Shown here in pieces: positions 1 through 6,493 of a stretch of 6,583 nt of DNA. The DNA is from an uncultured Selenomonas sp. (GTDB lineage Bacteria; Bacillota; Negativicutes; Selenomonadales; Selenomonadaceae). Below the pieces are notes generated by a model that saw only the letters and a program-made list of their open reading frames with translations, made no database searches and was not told the origin of the DNA. The first letter of the stretch is position 1. Every line of letters begins with the position of its first letter. Where the stretch lies: positions 1-6,583 of the forward strand of contig CALGGN010000240.1 in the NCBI GenBank assembly GCA_937915915.1, in the 5' to 3' direction. A program made the translations under genes and the position numbers.

Positions 1-9
1 GCCTAGCCT

Positions 10-90
10 ATGAAGATTTATCCTGCGTCCTATCTTAAAATTTATTTATTGCCAGTTCCTTATGAAGAAATATTGCGAGGAACGTTATGA
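10..90 (+). CDS. Possible 26-codon leader ORF overlapping the hsdR start
   Basis: An ATG at 10 opens a frame (MKIYPASY...EEILRGTL) that ends at TGA 88-90. The TGA overlaps the hsdR ATG (87-89) in an ATGA arrangement, which is typical of translationally coupled genes. The frame is closed upstream by TAG at 4-6, so within this window it cannot be the tail of a longer gene unless a frameshift is involved. No ribosome site can be judged because only nine bases precede the ATG. I do not recognise the peptide. It may be a leader peptide, the decayed end of an upstream gene (for example hsdS), or chance in AT-rich DNA. The other two plus frames close at 11-13 and 36-38, so an upstream gene could equally end at either of those stops. 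Confidence 0.2.
   Translation: MKIYPASYLKIYLLPVPYEEILRGTL
77..81 (+). promoter_or_regulatory. Ribosome binding site of hsdR
   Basis: GAGGA lies five bases before the ATG at 87 and supports that start. No other in-frame ATG nearby has a comparable site. No convincing -35/-10 pair for hsdR is visible in 1-86, so the promoter is probably further left, as expected for a downstream gene of an hsd operon. Confidence 0.7.
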
Positions 91-3000
91 GCATTGACGC
101 GACAAACGAGAAGCGATTCGAAGAGGACATTGAAGCCTTTTTCCTTTCCCCTGCCGGTGGTTATGCCAAAGGTACGGACACTTATGACCCGAAACTGGGG
201 CTTTATGTGGATACGCTCCTATCCTTTATCCGGAGAACACAGCCGAAGGCATGGAAACGCCTTGAACAGGCAAATCAGGTAGATGCCGTGCGGAAATTCT
301 GCGCGGCATTTCAGAATGCCTGTGATATGGACGGATTACTCTCTGTTTTGCGGCATGGCTTCAAGCATCGAGGGATTCCCTTCCGTGTTTGCTATTTCAA
401 GCCGGAATCCACGCTGAACGAGACTTCTGCAAAGCAGTATGCAGAGAATCGTATTGCCTGCTATCGACAGTGGCACTATAGCGCGGAAACGAAGAAAAGT
501 GTGGATATGGTTCTGGTGCTGAACGGTATTCCTGTCTTTGCCTTTGAACTGAAAAACCAGTACACGGGCCAGAACGTGGACAATGCAAAAGGGCAATGGA
601 TGTACGACCGCGACCCGAGGGAGCTTTGCTTTCGATTCAACCGACGGATTCTGGGGTATTTCTGCGTTGACCATACGGAAGTATGGATGACCACGCGGCT
701 GGATGGGAAAAAGACACAGTTTCTTCCCTTCAATCAGGGCAGCAATGGTGCGGGACAGGACGGCGGCAAAGGAAATCCACCCAATCCAGACGGATATCCT
801 ACCGCCTATCTTTGGGAGAAGGTCTTCCAGCGGGACAGCATGATGGATATCTTGCAGAAGTTCCTGCATTTGCAAACCACGGGGAAGGAGTCTGTCTCAC
901 AAGGGGAAGAGTCTGCCCTTAAACAGAGCTTGATTTTCCCGCGCTATCACCAGTTGGATGTGGTGCGGAAGCTCATTTCCCATGTTTCCGAACAGGGTGC
1001 GGGCCACAACTATCTCATCCAGCACAGCGCAGGTTCGGGAAAGTCCAATTCCATCGCGTGGACGGCCTACCGTCTTGCCTCGCTTCATGACCGGGAAAAT
1101 CGAGCGATATTTTCCAGTGTAATCGTGGTAACGGATCGAAGGGTGCTGGATGCGCAGCTACAGGAGACCATTTCGAGTTTCGATCATACCCTGGGAGCAG
1201 TGGAAACCATCGGTGAAGACAAGAAAAGCAGCGATTTGAGGGACGCCATCAACGGAGGCGTTCGCATCATTGTGACAACTCTGCAAAAATTCCCTGTCAT
1301 TTTCAAGGAAGTGGATCACGTCAAGGGGCGAAACTATGCCATCATCGTGGACGAGGCCCATTCTTCTCAGACGGGGCTTTCTGCTATGAAGCTCAAGACG
1401 GCTCTCGCTGATACGGAGGAAGCCCTGCGGGAGTATGCCGAGATGGAAGGAAAAGCAGAGGAGGAACTTGACCCGCAGGACAAGCTCCTCCATGAGATGA
1501 TGACGCACGGCAGGCACGAGAACCTCTCCTTTTTTGCCTTTACCGCTACGCCGAAAGCTACCACACTGGAAATGTTCGGAACGGAGCAGCAGAATGGCAG
1601 TTTCCGTCCCTTCCACATTTATTCTATGCGTCAGGCCATCGAGGAAGAATTCATCTTGGATGTCCTCCAAAACTACATGACCTACGACACCTGTTTCAAG
1701 ATTGCAAAAAACATCCCCGATAACCCCGATGTGCCCGGCAGCCGCGCGGCAAAGGCGATCCGCAGGTTCCAGAATCTCCATCCCTACAACATCACACAAA
1801 AGGCCAAGATTATCGTGGAAACTTATCTGGAAACCACTCGTCATAAAATCGGCGGCAGAGGAAAGATGATGGTGGTTGCTTCCTCGCGCTTGGCGGCGGT
1901 GCGCTATTACCACGAAATCAAACGGTATATCAAGGAAATGGGCTATCATGAGATCGGCGTATTGGTGGCATTTTCCGGCGCGGTGCAGGACGGCGGCGCG
2001 GAGTATACCGAATCCAAGCTCAATGTGCGAAAGGATGGGAGTCATATCGGGGAGAGCCAGACGAAAGCTGAATTTCACGAGAATTTCCATCTGCTAGTGG
2101 TTGCAGAAAAATACCAGACGGGTTTTGACGAGCCGCTTCTCCATACTATGGTTGTAGATAAGAAGCTGCGTGGTGTGAAGGCCGTGCAGACCCTTTCCCG
2201 CTTAAACCGCACCTGTCCCAGTAAGACTGACACCTTCATACTGGACTTCATCAACACCAAAGAGGAGATCGAAGAGGCATTCCAGCCCTTCTATCAGGAG
2301 ACTATGCTGGAAAAAGAGGTCAATACCGATCTGCTCTATCAGGTGCAGAAAAAACTTCGGAGCTATACCGTTTACTCCGAGGCGGACATCGAAGCGTTCA
2401 GCAGAGAATACTTCAGCTACAGCGAGCAGGATGCACGTGCTATGGGGCGCATGACCAGCATTCTGAAGCCTGTGGCAGACCGCTACAATCAGCGAAATCC
2501 GGATGAGCGCTACCAGTTCCGGCGCCTTTGTCGGAACTTTGTCAAATGGTACGGCTATATTTCCCAGATCGTCCGCATGTTCGATGAGGAATTGCATAAG
2601 GAAAATATTTTCCTCAGCAAGCTCCTTCGTCTTCTGCCAAAAGACAATGTGGAAATGATGGATCTGGAAGGGAAGCTGAAACTGGAATACTACAAGCTCC
2701 AAAAGACCTCTGACGGAGCAATTCAGCTGAAGGAGGCCCCCGGTATCTATGCCGCAGCGAAAGCAAAAGATGCCATCAAGCCGGAGGGGAAGAAGCCCTT
2801 GGATGAAATCATCGAAAAAATCAACGAACAGTACAAAGGCGATTTCACCGAAGGGGATAAGGTACTGCTCACGGCGCTTCGTTCCAGGCTGATGAACGAT
2901 AAGAAACTGCAAAGCATGGCCAGAACCAGCAATCTCCAGATCTTTTCGGAGAGCATCTTCCCCAAGGCGTTCGGCACAGCGGCACAGGAAAGTTATATGG

Positions 3001-3107
3001 AATCGCAGGAAACCTATACCTCACTGTTTGAGGATCAGGCTAAGTATAACGCCATCATGCACGCTCTGGGGGCAGTGCTCTATCAGGAGATGAGGCAAGG
3101 ACTGTAA
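87..3107 (+). CDS. hsdR: Type I restriction enzyme, restriction/translocase subunit HsdR
   Basis: This is the motor and nuclease subunit of a type I restriction-modification complex (R2M2S). It uses ATP to pull DNA past the bound complex and cuts unmethylated DNA far from the recognition site. The 1006 residues match the usual size of about 1000. The N-terminal nuclease domain shows a PD-(D/E)xK core: D140 in SVDMVLVLNG, then E154-L-K156 in FAFELKNQ. The superfamily 2 motor follows: Walker A in HSAGSGKS (313-320, K319), motif Ia around VIVVTDRR (345-352), DEAH box 422-425, motif III FTATPK (485-490), motif V around EKYQTGFDEP (674-683) and motif VI QTLSRLNR (701-708). The remaining 300 or so residues form a helical C-terminal region, which in this family docks on the methylase core. 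All catalytic residues are present and there is no frameshift, so the gene looks intact. HsdM and HsdS are absent from the window and the next gene is convergent, so partners must lie upstream or elsewhere. GC is lower than in the neighbours. Confidence 0.96.
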   Translation: MSIDATNEKRFEEDIEAFFLSPAGGYAKGTDTYDPKLGLYVDTLLSFIRRTQPKAWKRLEQANQVDAVRKFCAAFQNACDMDGLLSVLRHGFKHRGIPFRVCYFKPESTLNETSAKQYAENRIACYRQWHYSAETKKSVDMVLVLNGIPVFAFELKNQYTGQNVDNAKGQWMYDRDPRELCFRFNRRILGYFCVDHTEVWMTTRLDGKKTQFLPFNQGSNGAGQDGGKGNPPNPDGYPTAYLWEKVFQRDSMMDILQKFLHLQTTGKESVSQGEESALKQSLIFPRYHQLDVVRKLISHVSEQGAGHNYLIQHSAGSGKSNSIAWTAYRLASLHDRENRAIFSSVIVVTDRRVLDAQLQETISSFDHTLGAVETIGEDKKSSDLRDAINGGVRIIVTTLQKFPVIFKEVDHVKGRNYAIIVDEAHSSQTGLSAMKLKTALADTEEALREYAEMEGKAEEELDPQDKLLHEMMTHGRHENLSFFAFTATPKATTLEMFGTEQQNGSFRPFHIYSMRQAIEEEFILDVLQNYMTYDTCFKIAKNIPDNPDVPGSRAAKAIRRFQNLHPYNITQKAKIIVETYLETTRHKIGGRGKMMVVASSRLAAVRYYHEIKRYIKEMGYHEIGVLVAFSGAVQDGGAEYTESKLNVRKDGSHIGESQTKAEFHENFHLLVVAEKYQTGFDEPLLHTMVVDKKLRGVKAVQTLSRLNRTCPSKTDTFILDFINTKEEIEEAFQPFYQETMLEKEVNTDLLYQVQKKLRSYTVYSEADIEAFSREYFSYSEQDARAMGRMTSILKPVADRYNQRNPDERYQFRRLCRNFVKWYGYISQIVRMFDEELHKENIFLSKLLRLLPKDNVEMMDLEGKLKLEYYKLQKTSDGAIQLKEAPGIYAAAKAKDAIKPEGKKPLDEIIEKINEQYKGDFTEGDKVLLTALRSRLMNDKKLQSMARTSNLQIFSESIFPKAFGTAAQESYMESQETYTSLFEDQAKYNAIMHALGAVLYQEMRQGL

Positions 3108-3154
3108 AAGTGAGATGGTGCTAGAGCTGTTGCTATTTTTGCAGTCCTCATCTC

Positions 3155-4702
3155 TCACCCCCCAAGAACCCAAGTCACGAAGTAGATGGACAAGGGAATC
3201 GTGACGCAGGCGATGCCGATGAAGTCGATGCAGATGCCGGCTCGGATCATCGTTGTGATTGGAATGTAGCCGCTTGCGTAAACAATGGCATTCGGCGGAG
3301 TGGAAACCGGCAGCATGAAGCCGAGGGACGAAGCAAGCGCAATGCCGACGCAAACGGGAATCGGGCTCATGCCTGCGGAGACGGCCGCCGTGATCGCCAG
3401 CGGGCCAATCATGTTGGTGGAGGCAGTGTGGCTCGTCAACTCCGAGAGCAGCAGCGCCATGACGGAGAAAACCGCCACCATGGCGAACTGTGAGGGTTCA
3501 CCTCCCATATTGTCCACAATCAAGTCGCCTACCCAATGGGAAAGGCCTGTCTTATACATCATGCCTCCCATGGCAAGACCGCCCCCGAAAAGGATAAGCG
3601 TCCCCCATTCGATGCCTTCCATCGCTTCCTTCCATGTCAGGGTAAACTTGCGCTCCGAGAATTTCACAGGGAGCAGGAAGAGCAGCAGCGCACCGGCCAT
3701 TGCCGCGACTGCTTCGGGAAACAGCAGGTCATACATTTTGAGGATGGGAGAATCGGAGCCATAGCCCATGGAGAGGAAGCCGGGGGTGACCCAGAGTACG
3801 ACGGCAGCCATGAATGCGAACAGCGTGTTCTTCTGCGCGCGTGTCCAGCTTCCAAGTTCATCGATGCGCTGGCGGATGAATTCCTCAGCCCCCTCGATGC
3901 GGTCTACATCCGCAGGGAACATACGGGAGAGTATGACATAGGCTATGATGAAATAAATGACCATGGCGATGGCGCCCCAGAGCATCCATTCAAAGAAGGA
4001 GATATGGATATCGCACATCTGATCCAAAAAACCGAGCATGATGAGGTTTGGAGGCGTGCCGATCGGCGTGAGCACACCGCCGATGGAGCAGGCATAGGCC
4101 GTCATGAGCATAAGTCCTGTCGCGTATTTGTAATCGCTGAGGTCGATCTCACGCCCGCTGGCTGCGAACATTTCCTTGATGGAGTTCAACAAGCCAAGGC
4201 AGATCGGGAACATCATGGCCGCAGTCGCGGTATTGCTGACCCATCCGGAGCAGAGTGCCGCGGCGAGGCCGATGGCAAGAAAGATCCTTTTCGGATTCGA
4301 TCCCACCCAGGACCGCGACAACAGCCAGTAAGCAAAACGCTTGTCCAGCTGATGGCTCATCATGGCTTTTGCAAGGATAAACCCACCCATAAACAGGAAA
4401 ATCATGGGATTCGCAAAGGAAGCAAAAGCCGTTGATGCCGAAACTACGCCTGTCATGACAGCCAGCGTCGGCCCAATGAGGGACGTTACGGGAATCGGCA
4501 CCGGCTCCGTGATCCACCAAAGCGCAACCAGCACCATGATGGCAAGCAGTTTATGCGCCGCAAGCGTAATGCCTTCAATAGGTGTCATAAATACGAGAAT
4601 GGCAAGCAGTGGTGCGCCGAAAAGCCCTATGGTGCGCCGTTTCCTGTCGAATGCGCGCTCCGCCTCCTTGACGCGCATCGATTCTTTGTTGATCCTTTGC
4701 AT
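3155..4702 (-). CDS. DASS/SLC13-family divalent anion (dicarboxylate) transporter
   Basis: An integral membrane transporter of 515 residues from the chosen start, typical for the divalent anion:Na+ symporter family. Members import succinate, malate, fumarate, citrate or sulfate, or exchange dicarboxylates. The two inverted repeats are clear. The first has S156-N157-T158 followed by TPIGTPPN (212-219). The second has S424-H425-T426 followed by PVSTPPN (465-471). These are the ion- and substrate-binding hairpin tips and their partner loops. About eleven or more hydrophobic stretches are visible, including those near 25-42, 97-115, 139-175, 236-262, 292-310, 366-382 and 485-514. The N-terminus (1-24) is charged and has no signal peptide. 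I chose ATG 4702 over a TTG at 4720, because the AGGAG site lies between them, seven bases before the ATG. The second motif has His where sodium-coupled relatives have Asn, so coupling ion and substrate cannot be assigned. The gene follows the mutase gene on the same strand but after a terminator. It ends 47 bp from hsdR, tail to tail. Confidence 0.9.
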   Translation of the reverse strand: MQRINKESMRVKEAERAFDRKRRTIGLFGAPLLAILVFMTPIEGITLAAHKLLAIMVLVALWWITEPVPIPVTSLIGPTLAVMTGVVSASTAFASFANPMIFLFMGGFILAKAMMSHQLDKRFAYWLLSRSWVGSNPKRIFLAIGLAAALCSGWVSNTATAAMMFPICLGLLNSIKEMFAASGREIDLSDYKYATGLMLMTAYACSIGGVLTPIGTPPNLIMLGFLDQMCDIHISFFEWMLWGAIAMVIYFIIAYVILSRMFPADVDRIEGAEEFIRQRIDELGSWTRAQKNTLFAFMAAVVLWVTPGFLSMGYGSDSPILKMYDLLFPEAVAAMAGALLLFLLPVKFSERKFTLTWKEAMEGIEWGTLILFGGGLAMGGMMYKTGLSHWVGDLIVDNMGGEPSQFAMVAVFSVMALLLSELTSHTASTNMIGPLAITAAVSAGMSPIPVCVGIALASSLGFMLPVSTPPNAIVYASGYIPITTMIRAGICIDFIGIACVTIPLSIYFVTWVLGG

Positions 4703-4709
4703 GTGACCA

Positions 4710-4714
4710 CTCCT
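4710..4714 (-). promoter_or_regulatory. Ribosome binding site that fixes the transporter start
   Basis: On the minus strand AGGAG sits seven bases before ATG 4702-4700. The alternative start, TTG at 4720-4718, lies upstream of this site and would add six residues (the first is TTG-encoded). The TTG has no comparable site in front of it. This decides the shorter 515-residue protein. Confidence 0.8.
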
Positions 4715-4756
4715 CTTCAATCCACAATCCTTTGCCTGGTTTCTGTGTAGTGCACG

Positions 4757-4864
4757 TCATTTTTTCGTCTGACGCAGGCAGGCGAAAAAAGACCCGGCAG
4801 TAATGCCGGTGCGTGATACGAAACAGGTTCTGAGGGGGCTGTGCATTGGTGATTTCTCCCTCAT
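4757..4864 (-). CDS. Doubtful 35-codon ORF in the mutase-transporter gap
   Basis: An ATG at 4864 (minus strand) opens 35 codons (MREKSPMHSP...ACLRQTKK) ending with TGA at 4759-4757. An AGGGGG sequence lies seven bases before it, similar to the site used by the mutase gene. Against it: the frame runs straight through the terminator hairpin and its T-tract, its ribosome site is inside a strong hairpin, and the peptide shows no recognisable domain or membrane segment. It is basic and mixed in composition. I think it is most likely a chance frame across structured intergenic DNA. Confidence 0.12.
   Translation of the reverse strand: MREKSPMHSPLRTCFVSRTGITAGSFFACLRQTKK
4760..4790. repeat. Inverted repeat with T6/A6 ends
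   Basis: Twelve-base arms TTTTTTCGTCTG (4760-4771) and CAGGCGAAAAAA (4779-4790) enclose a 7-base loop. There is one imperfect pair (T4768 with G4782), which is a G-U pair in a plus-strand RNA and an A-C mismatch in a minus-strand RNA. In the minus-strand RNA its 5' arm is the same U-run that follows the neighbouring terminator stem, so the two structures overlap. It may be a second terminator-like element or an alternative fold. Confidence 0.5.
4785..4809 (-). terminator. Rho-independent terminator of the mutase gene
   Basis: On the minus strand a perfect 6-bp stem CCGGCA/TGCCGG (4809-4804 with 4799-4794) and a 4-base loop TTAC are followed after three bases by six T (4790-4785). It lies about 80 bases after the mutase stop, the correct side and orientation for ending that transcript. 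This suggests the transporter has its own promoter or depends on read-through. Confidence 0.7.
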
Positions 4865-4877
4865 GCAGCAGCCCCCT
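4833..4877. repeat. Long GC-rich hairpin just after the mutase stop codon
   Basis: AGGGGGCTG (4833-4841) pairs perfectly with CAGCCCCCT (4869-4877). Inside it, TGCAT (4842-4846) pairs with ATGCA (4863-4867), with a single bulged base at 4868. The loop is 16 bases. No T-run follows on either strand, so it is not by itself a canonical terminator. It begins 11 bases after the mutase stop and could protect the 3' end of the mRNA or be part of a dispersed intergenic repeat. Confidence 0.6.
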
Positions 4878-4888
4878 GCGAGACGACT

Positions 4889-6421
4889 CTACTTATTGAA
4901 CACGGAAAGATCCAGAGCATCGAAGTCCGCAATGAGCTCTTTGACCCGATCGGCAATTTCCACTGCACCGCCTTCTTTTCTGCTCTCCACGTTGAGGGGC
5001 ATGTTGGGATCGTGCAGGGACATGCGCAGCAGCGCCCATCCGTCCGCAAAGACCAAGCGGACGCCCTCATAGGAAGGTGATGCGATCTTGATGCCCTTTT
5101 CTGCAGCGCGCTTTTCGAAGGTCTCCAGCACCGTTTCGCCATAGTCGCGGAAATCCTCCACGCCCGTGATCTTGAGGCGGTACTCGCGGCTTTCCACCGG
5201 ATGGCCGAGCTTCTCGATGAGCGTTCCGAGGGTCTTGCCCTGCTTGAATGCCTTTGCCGCCGCAATGACCAGCTTGACCGCCAGATAGGCGCCGTCGTCG
5301 AGATAGTAGTTCTCGCTGAGCGCCCCATGCCCCGATGTCTCGATGGCAAGCGGAGACACGACGCCGGAGTGGTTCTTGCGGATGCATTCATTGATGACGT
5401 TCTTGTAGCCGCGCATATAGCGAAGATGCTTCAGCCCCAGCTCCTGCTCCAGGAATATGGTCAGCTCATCGGAGGTCACGGAGTCCGTGATGATGGTGCT
5501 GCCCGGATAGTCAGGCGCAAGGATGGCCGCCATCATGGCGATGAGCGCATTGCGGCTGATCTCTTCGCCCGTTTCCAGCACCGCGCTCATGCGGTCCACA
5601 TCGGTATCGAAAATCAGTCCGAGGTCTGCCTTGCTTGTGAGCACGGCCTCGCGGATCGCTGCCATGGCCTGCTTGTTCTCCGGGTTCGGGATATGGTTCG
5701 GGAACCTGCCGTCCGGCTCCAGATAGCGGCTGCCGGAGGTATCCGCACCGAGGGGCTCCAGCACCTTGGAGGCGAAGAACCCGCCGGCTCCGTTGCCTGC
5801 GTCCACCACGATGTGCATGCCCTTGAGGGGCTGCTCGCCGTCATGCAGTTCCTCGCAGATCTTTTTGCGAAGATGGCGTGTATAGAGCCCGATGAGGTCA
5901 TATTCCGCAACGGTGGTTTTGGTGAGGTTTCCCTTGAGCTCCGGCGCGCGGCAGGCGCCTTTGAGGATCGCGGTGATATCCTCGTGTTCCACGCCGCCTT
6001 TTTTCGTGAAGAATTTCAGCCCATTGCGATTGTAGGGAAGATGGCTGGCAGTGATCATGATCGCGCCGTCCATATTCGTTTCGTCGAAAATCGTGGACAT
6101 GAACATGGCAGGCGTGGAGGCCATGCCGCAGTCCAGCGGCCGGATACCCGCGGCGGTCAGAGCCTCGAAGATCGCCATTTTGAGCGTAGAGGCAGAGATG
6201 CGGGAATCATGCCCGACCGCGATGCGCAGGTCTCTTGGCGCTTTTTTTGTCTTTCCCGCAAGGAAATCCACGAAGCCCGAGGCGATGCGGTTCGCCGCCT
6301 CCGAGGTGAGGCTGACCTTTTCGTCTGCGACGCCCGCCGTGGCCACGCCGCGGATATCGCTGCCGTTGGCAAGCTTCATGATGGCTCTTTCGTCCGCGAT
6401 TTTCTGATTTTGTTCACTCAT
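4889..6421 (-). CDS. Phosphomannomutase/phosphoglucomutase (alpha-D-phosphohexomutase)
   Basis: A cytosolic enzyme of 510 residues, within the normal range for the family. It moves phosphate between C6 and C1 of hexoses (mannose and/or glucose) through a bisphosphate intermediate, supplying sugar-1-phosphates for nucleotide sugars, envelope polysaccharide or glycogen. All four domain landmarks are present in order: an N-terminal SDIRG (21-25), the phosphoserine loop TASHLP (124-129, S126), the metal loop DTDVD (272-276, with R277), the sugar-recognition loop ETSGH (361-365) and the C-terminal phosphate-binding loop RMSLHDP (466-472). Two loops differ from the common versions: TASHLP instead of TASHNP, and SLHDP where SNTEP or SGTEP is usual. 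From memory, such variants occur in a plant and bacterial subgroup. The phosphoserine and metal ligands are intact, so activity is likely, but substrate preference is not predictable. The start ATG 6421 has AAGGGGG seven bases upstream and a good promoter. The gene ends in TAG, followed by hairpins and a terminator. Phosphoglucosamine mutase (GlmM) is less likely given the loops and the greater length. Confidence 0.92.
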   Translation of the reverse strand: MSEQNQKIADERAIMKLANGSDIRGVATAGVADEKVSLTSEAANRIASGFVDFLAGKTKKAPRDLRIAVGHDSRISASTLKMAIFEALTAAGIRPLDCGMASTPAMFMSTIFDETNMDGAIMITASHLPYNRNGLKFFTKKGGVEHEDITAILKGACRAPELKGNLTKTTVAEYDLIGLYTRHLRKKICEELHDGEQPLKGMHIVVDAGNGAGGFFASKVLEPLGADTSGSRYLEPDGRFPNHIPNPENKQAMAAIREAVLTSKADLGLIFDTDVDRMSAVLETGEEISRNALIAMMAAILAPDYPGSTIITDSVTSDELTIFLEQELGLKHLRYMRGYKNVINECIRKNHSGVVSPLAIETSGHGALSENYYLDDGAYLAVKLVIAAAKAFKQGKTLGTLIEKLGHPVESREYRLKITGVEDFRDYGETVLETFEKRAAEKGIKIASPSYEGVRLVFADGWALLRMSLHDPNMPLNVESRKEGGAVEIADRVKELIADFDALDLSVFNK

Positions 6422-6428
6422 AGAAAAA

Positions 6429-6435
6429 CCCCCTT
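6429..6435 (-). promoter_or_regulatory. Ribosome binding site of the mutase gene
   Basis: AAGGGGG on the minus strand lies seven bases before ATG 6421-6419 and supports this start. Confidence 0.75.
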
Positions 6436-6462
6436 GTGATTTCGATTTCTACCTTTTATCAT
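6434..6462 (+). promoter_or_regulatory. Possible divergent promoter
   Basis: On the plus strand TTGTGA (6434-6439) and TATCAT (6457-6462) are 17 bases apart. The -10 overlaps the mutase -10, because TATCATAT is nearly palindromic. It would drive rightward transcription into 6494-6583. The -35 matches consensus at only four of six positions, so this could be a by-product of the mutase promoter. Confidence 0.25.
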
Positions 6463-6487
6463 ATCACAAAAAAGCGTGACAATTCAA
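6458..6487 (-). promoter_or_regulatory. Sigma-70-type promoter of the mutase gene
   Basis: On the minus strand TTGAAT (6487-6482) and TATGAT (6463-6458) are separated by 18 bases. The -10 is preceded by TGA, giving an extended TGnTATGAT -10. Transcription would begin near 6451, leaving a leader of about 30 bases that contains the ribosome site. A short TCAC/GTGA inverted pair lies in the spacer, but it is too weak to call an operator. Confidence 0.6.
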
Positions 6488-6493
6488 TACATC

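Noticed and set aside
1158..2090. 310-codon minus-strand frame inside hsdR
   Set aside because: Lies opposite the conserved motor motifs of HsdR and shows no motif of its own.
3108..3158. Imperfect inverted repeat GTGAGATG (3110-3117) / CATCTCTCAC (3149-3158) and a T-run at 3136-3140 between the convergent genes
   Set aside because: The arms need a two-base bulge and enclose a 31-base loop, and the T-run is preceded by only a three-pair stem. Too weak to call a terminator for either gene.
3536..4435. 299-codon plus-strand frame opposite the transporter
   Set aside because: Very rich in charged residues and His with no family resemblance, as expected for the complement of membrane-protein codons. 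The transporter on the other strand is unmistakable.
4718..4720. TTG as the transporter start
   Set aside because: It lies upstream of the only good ribosome site, which is correctly spaced for ATG 4702.
5201..6439. 412-codon plus-strand frame opposite the mutase gene
   Set aside because: Antisense shadow of a GC-rich gene. The minus-strand frame has the complete mutase motif set, while this one has no recognisable domain and arises from third-position GC bias.
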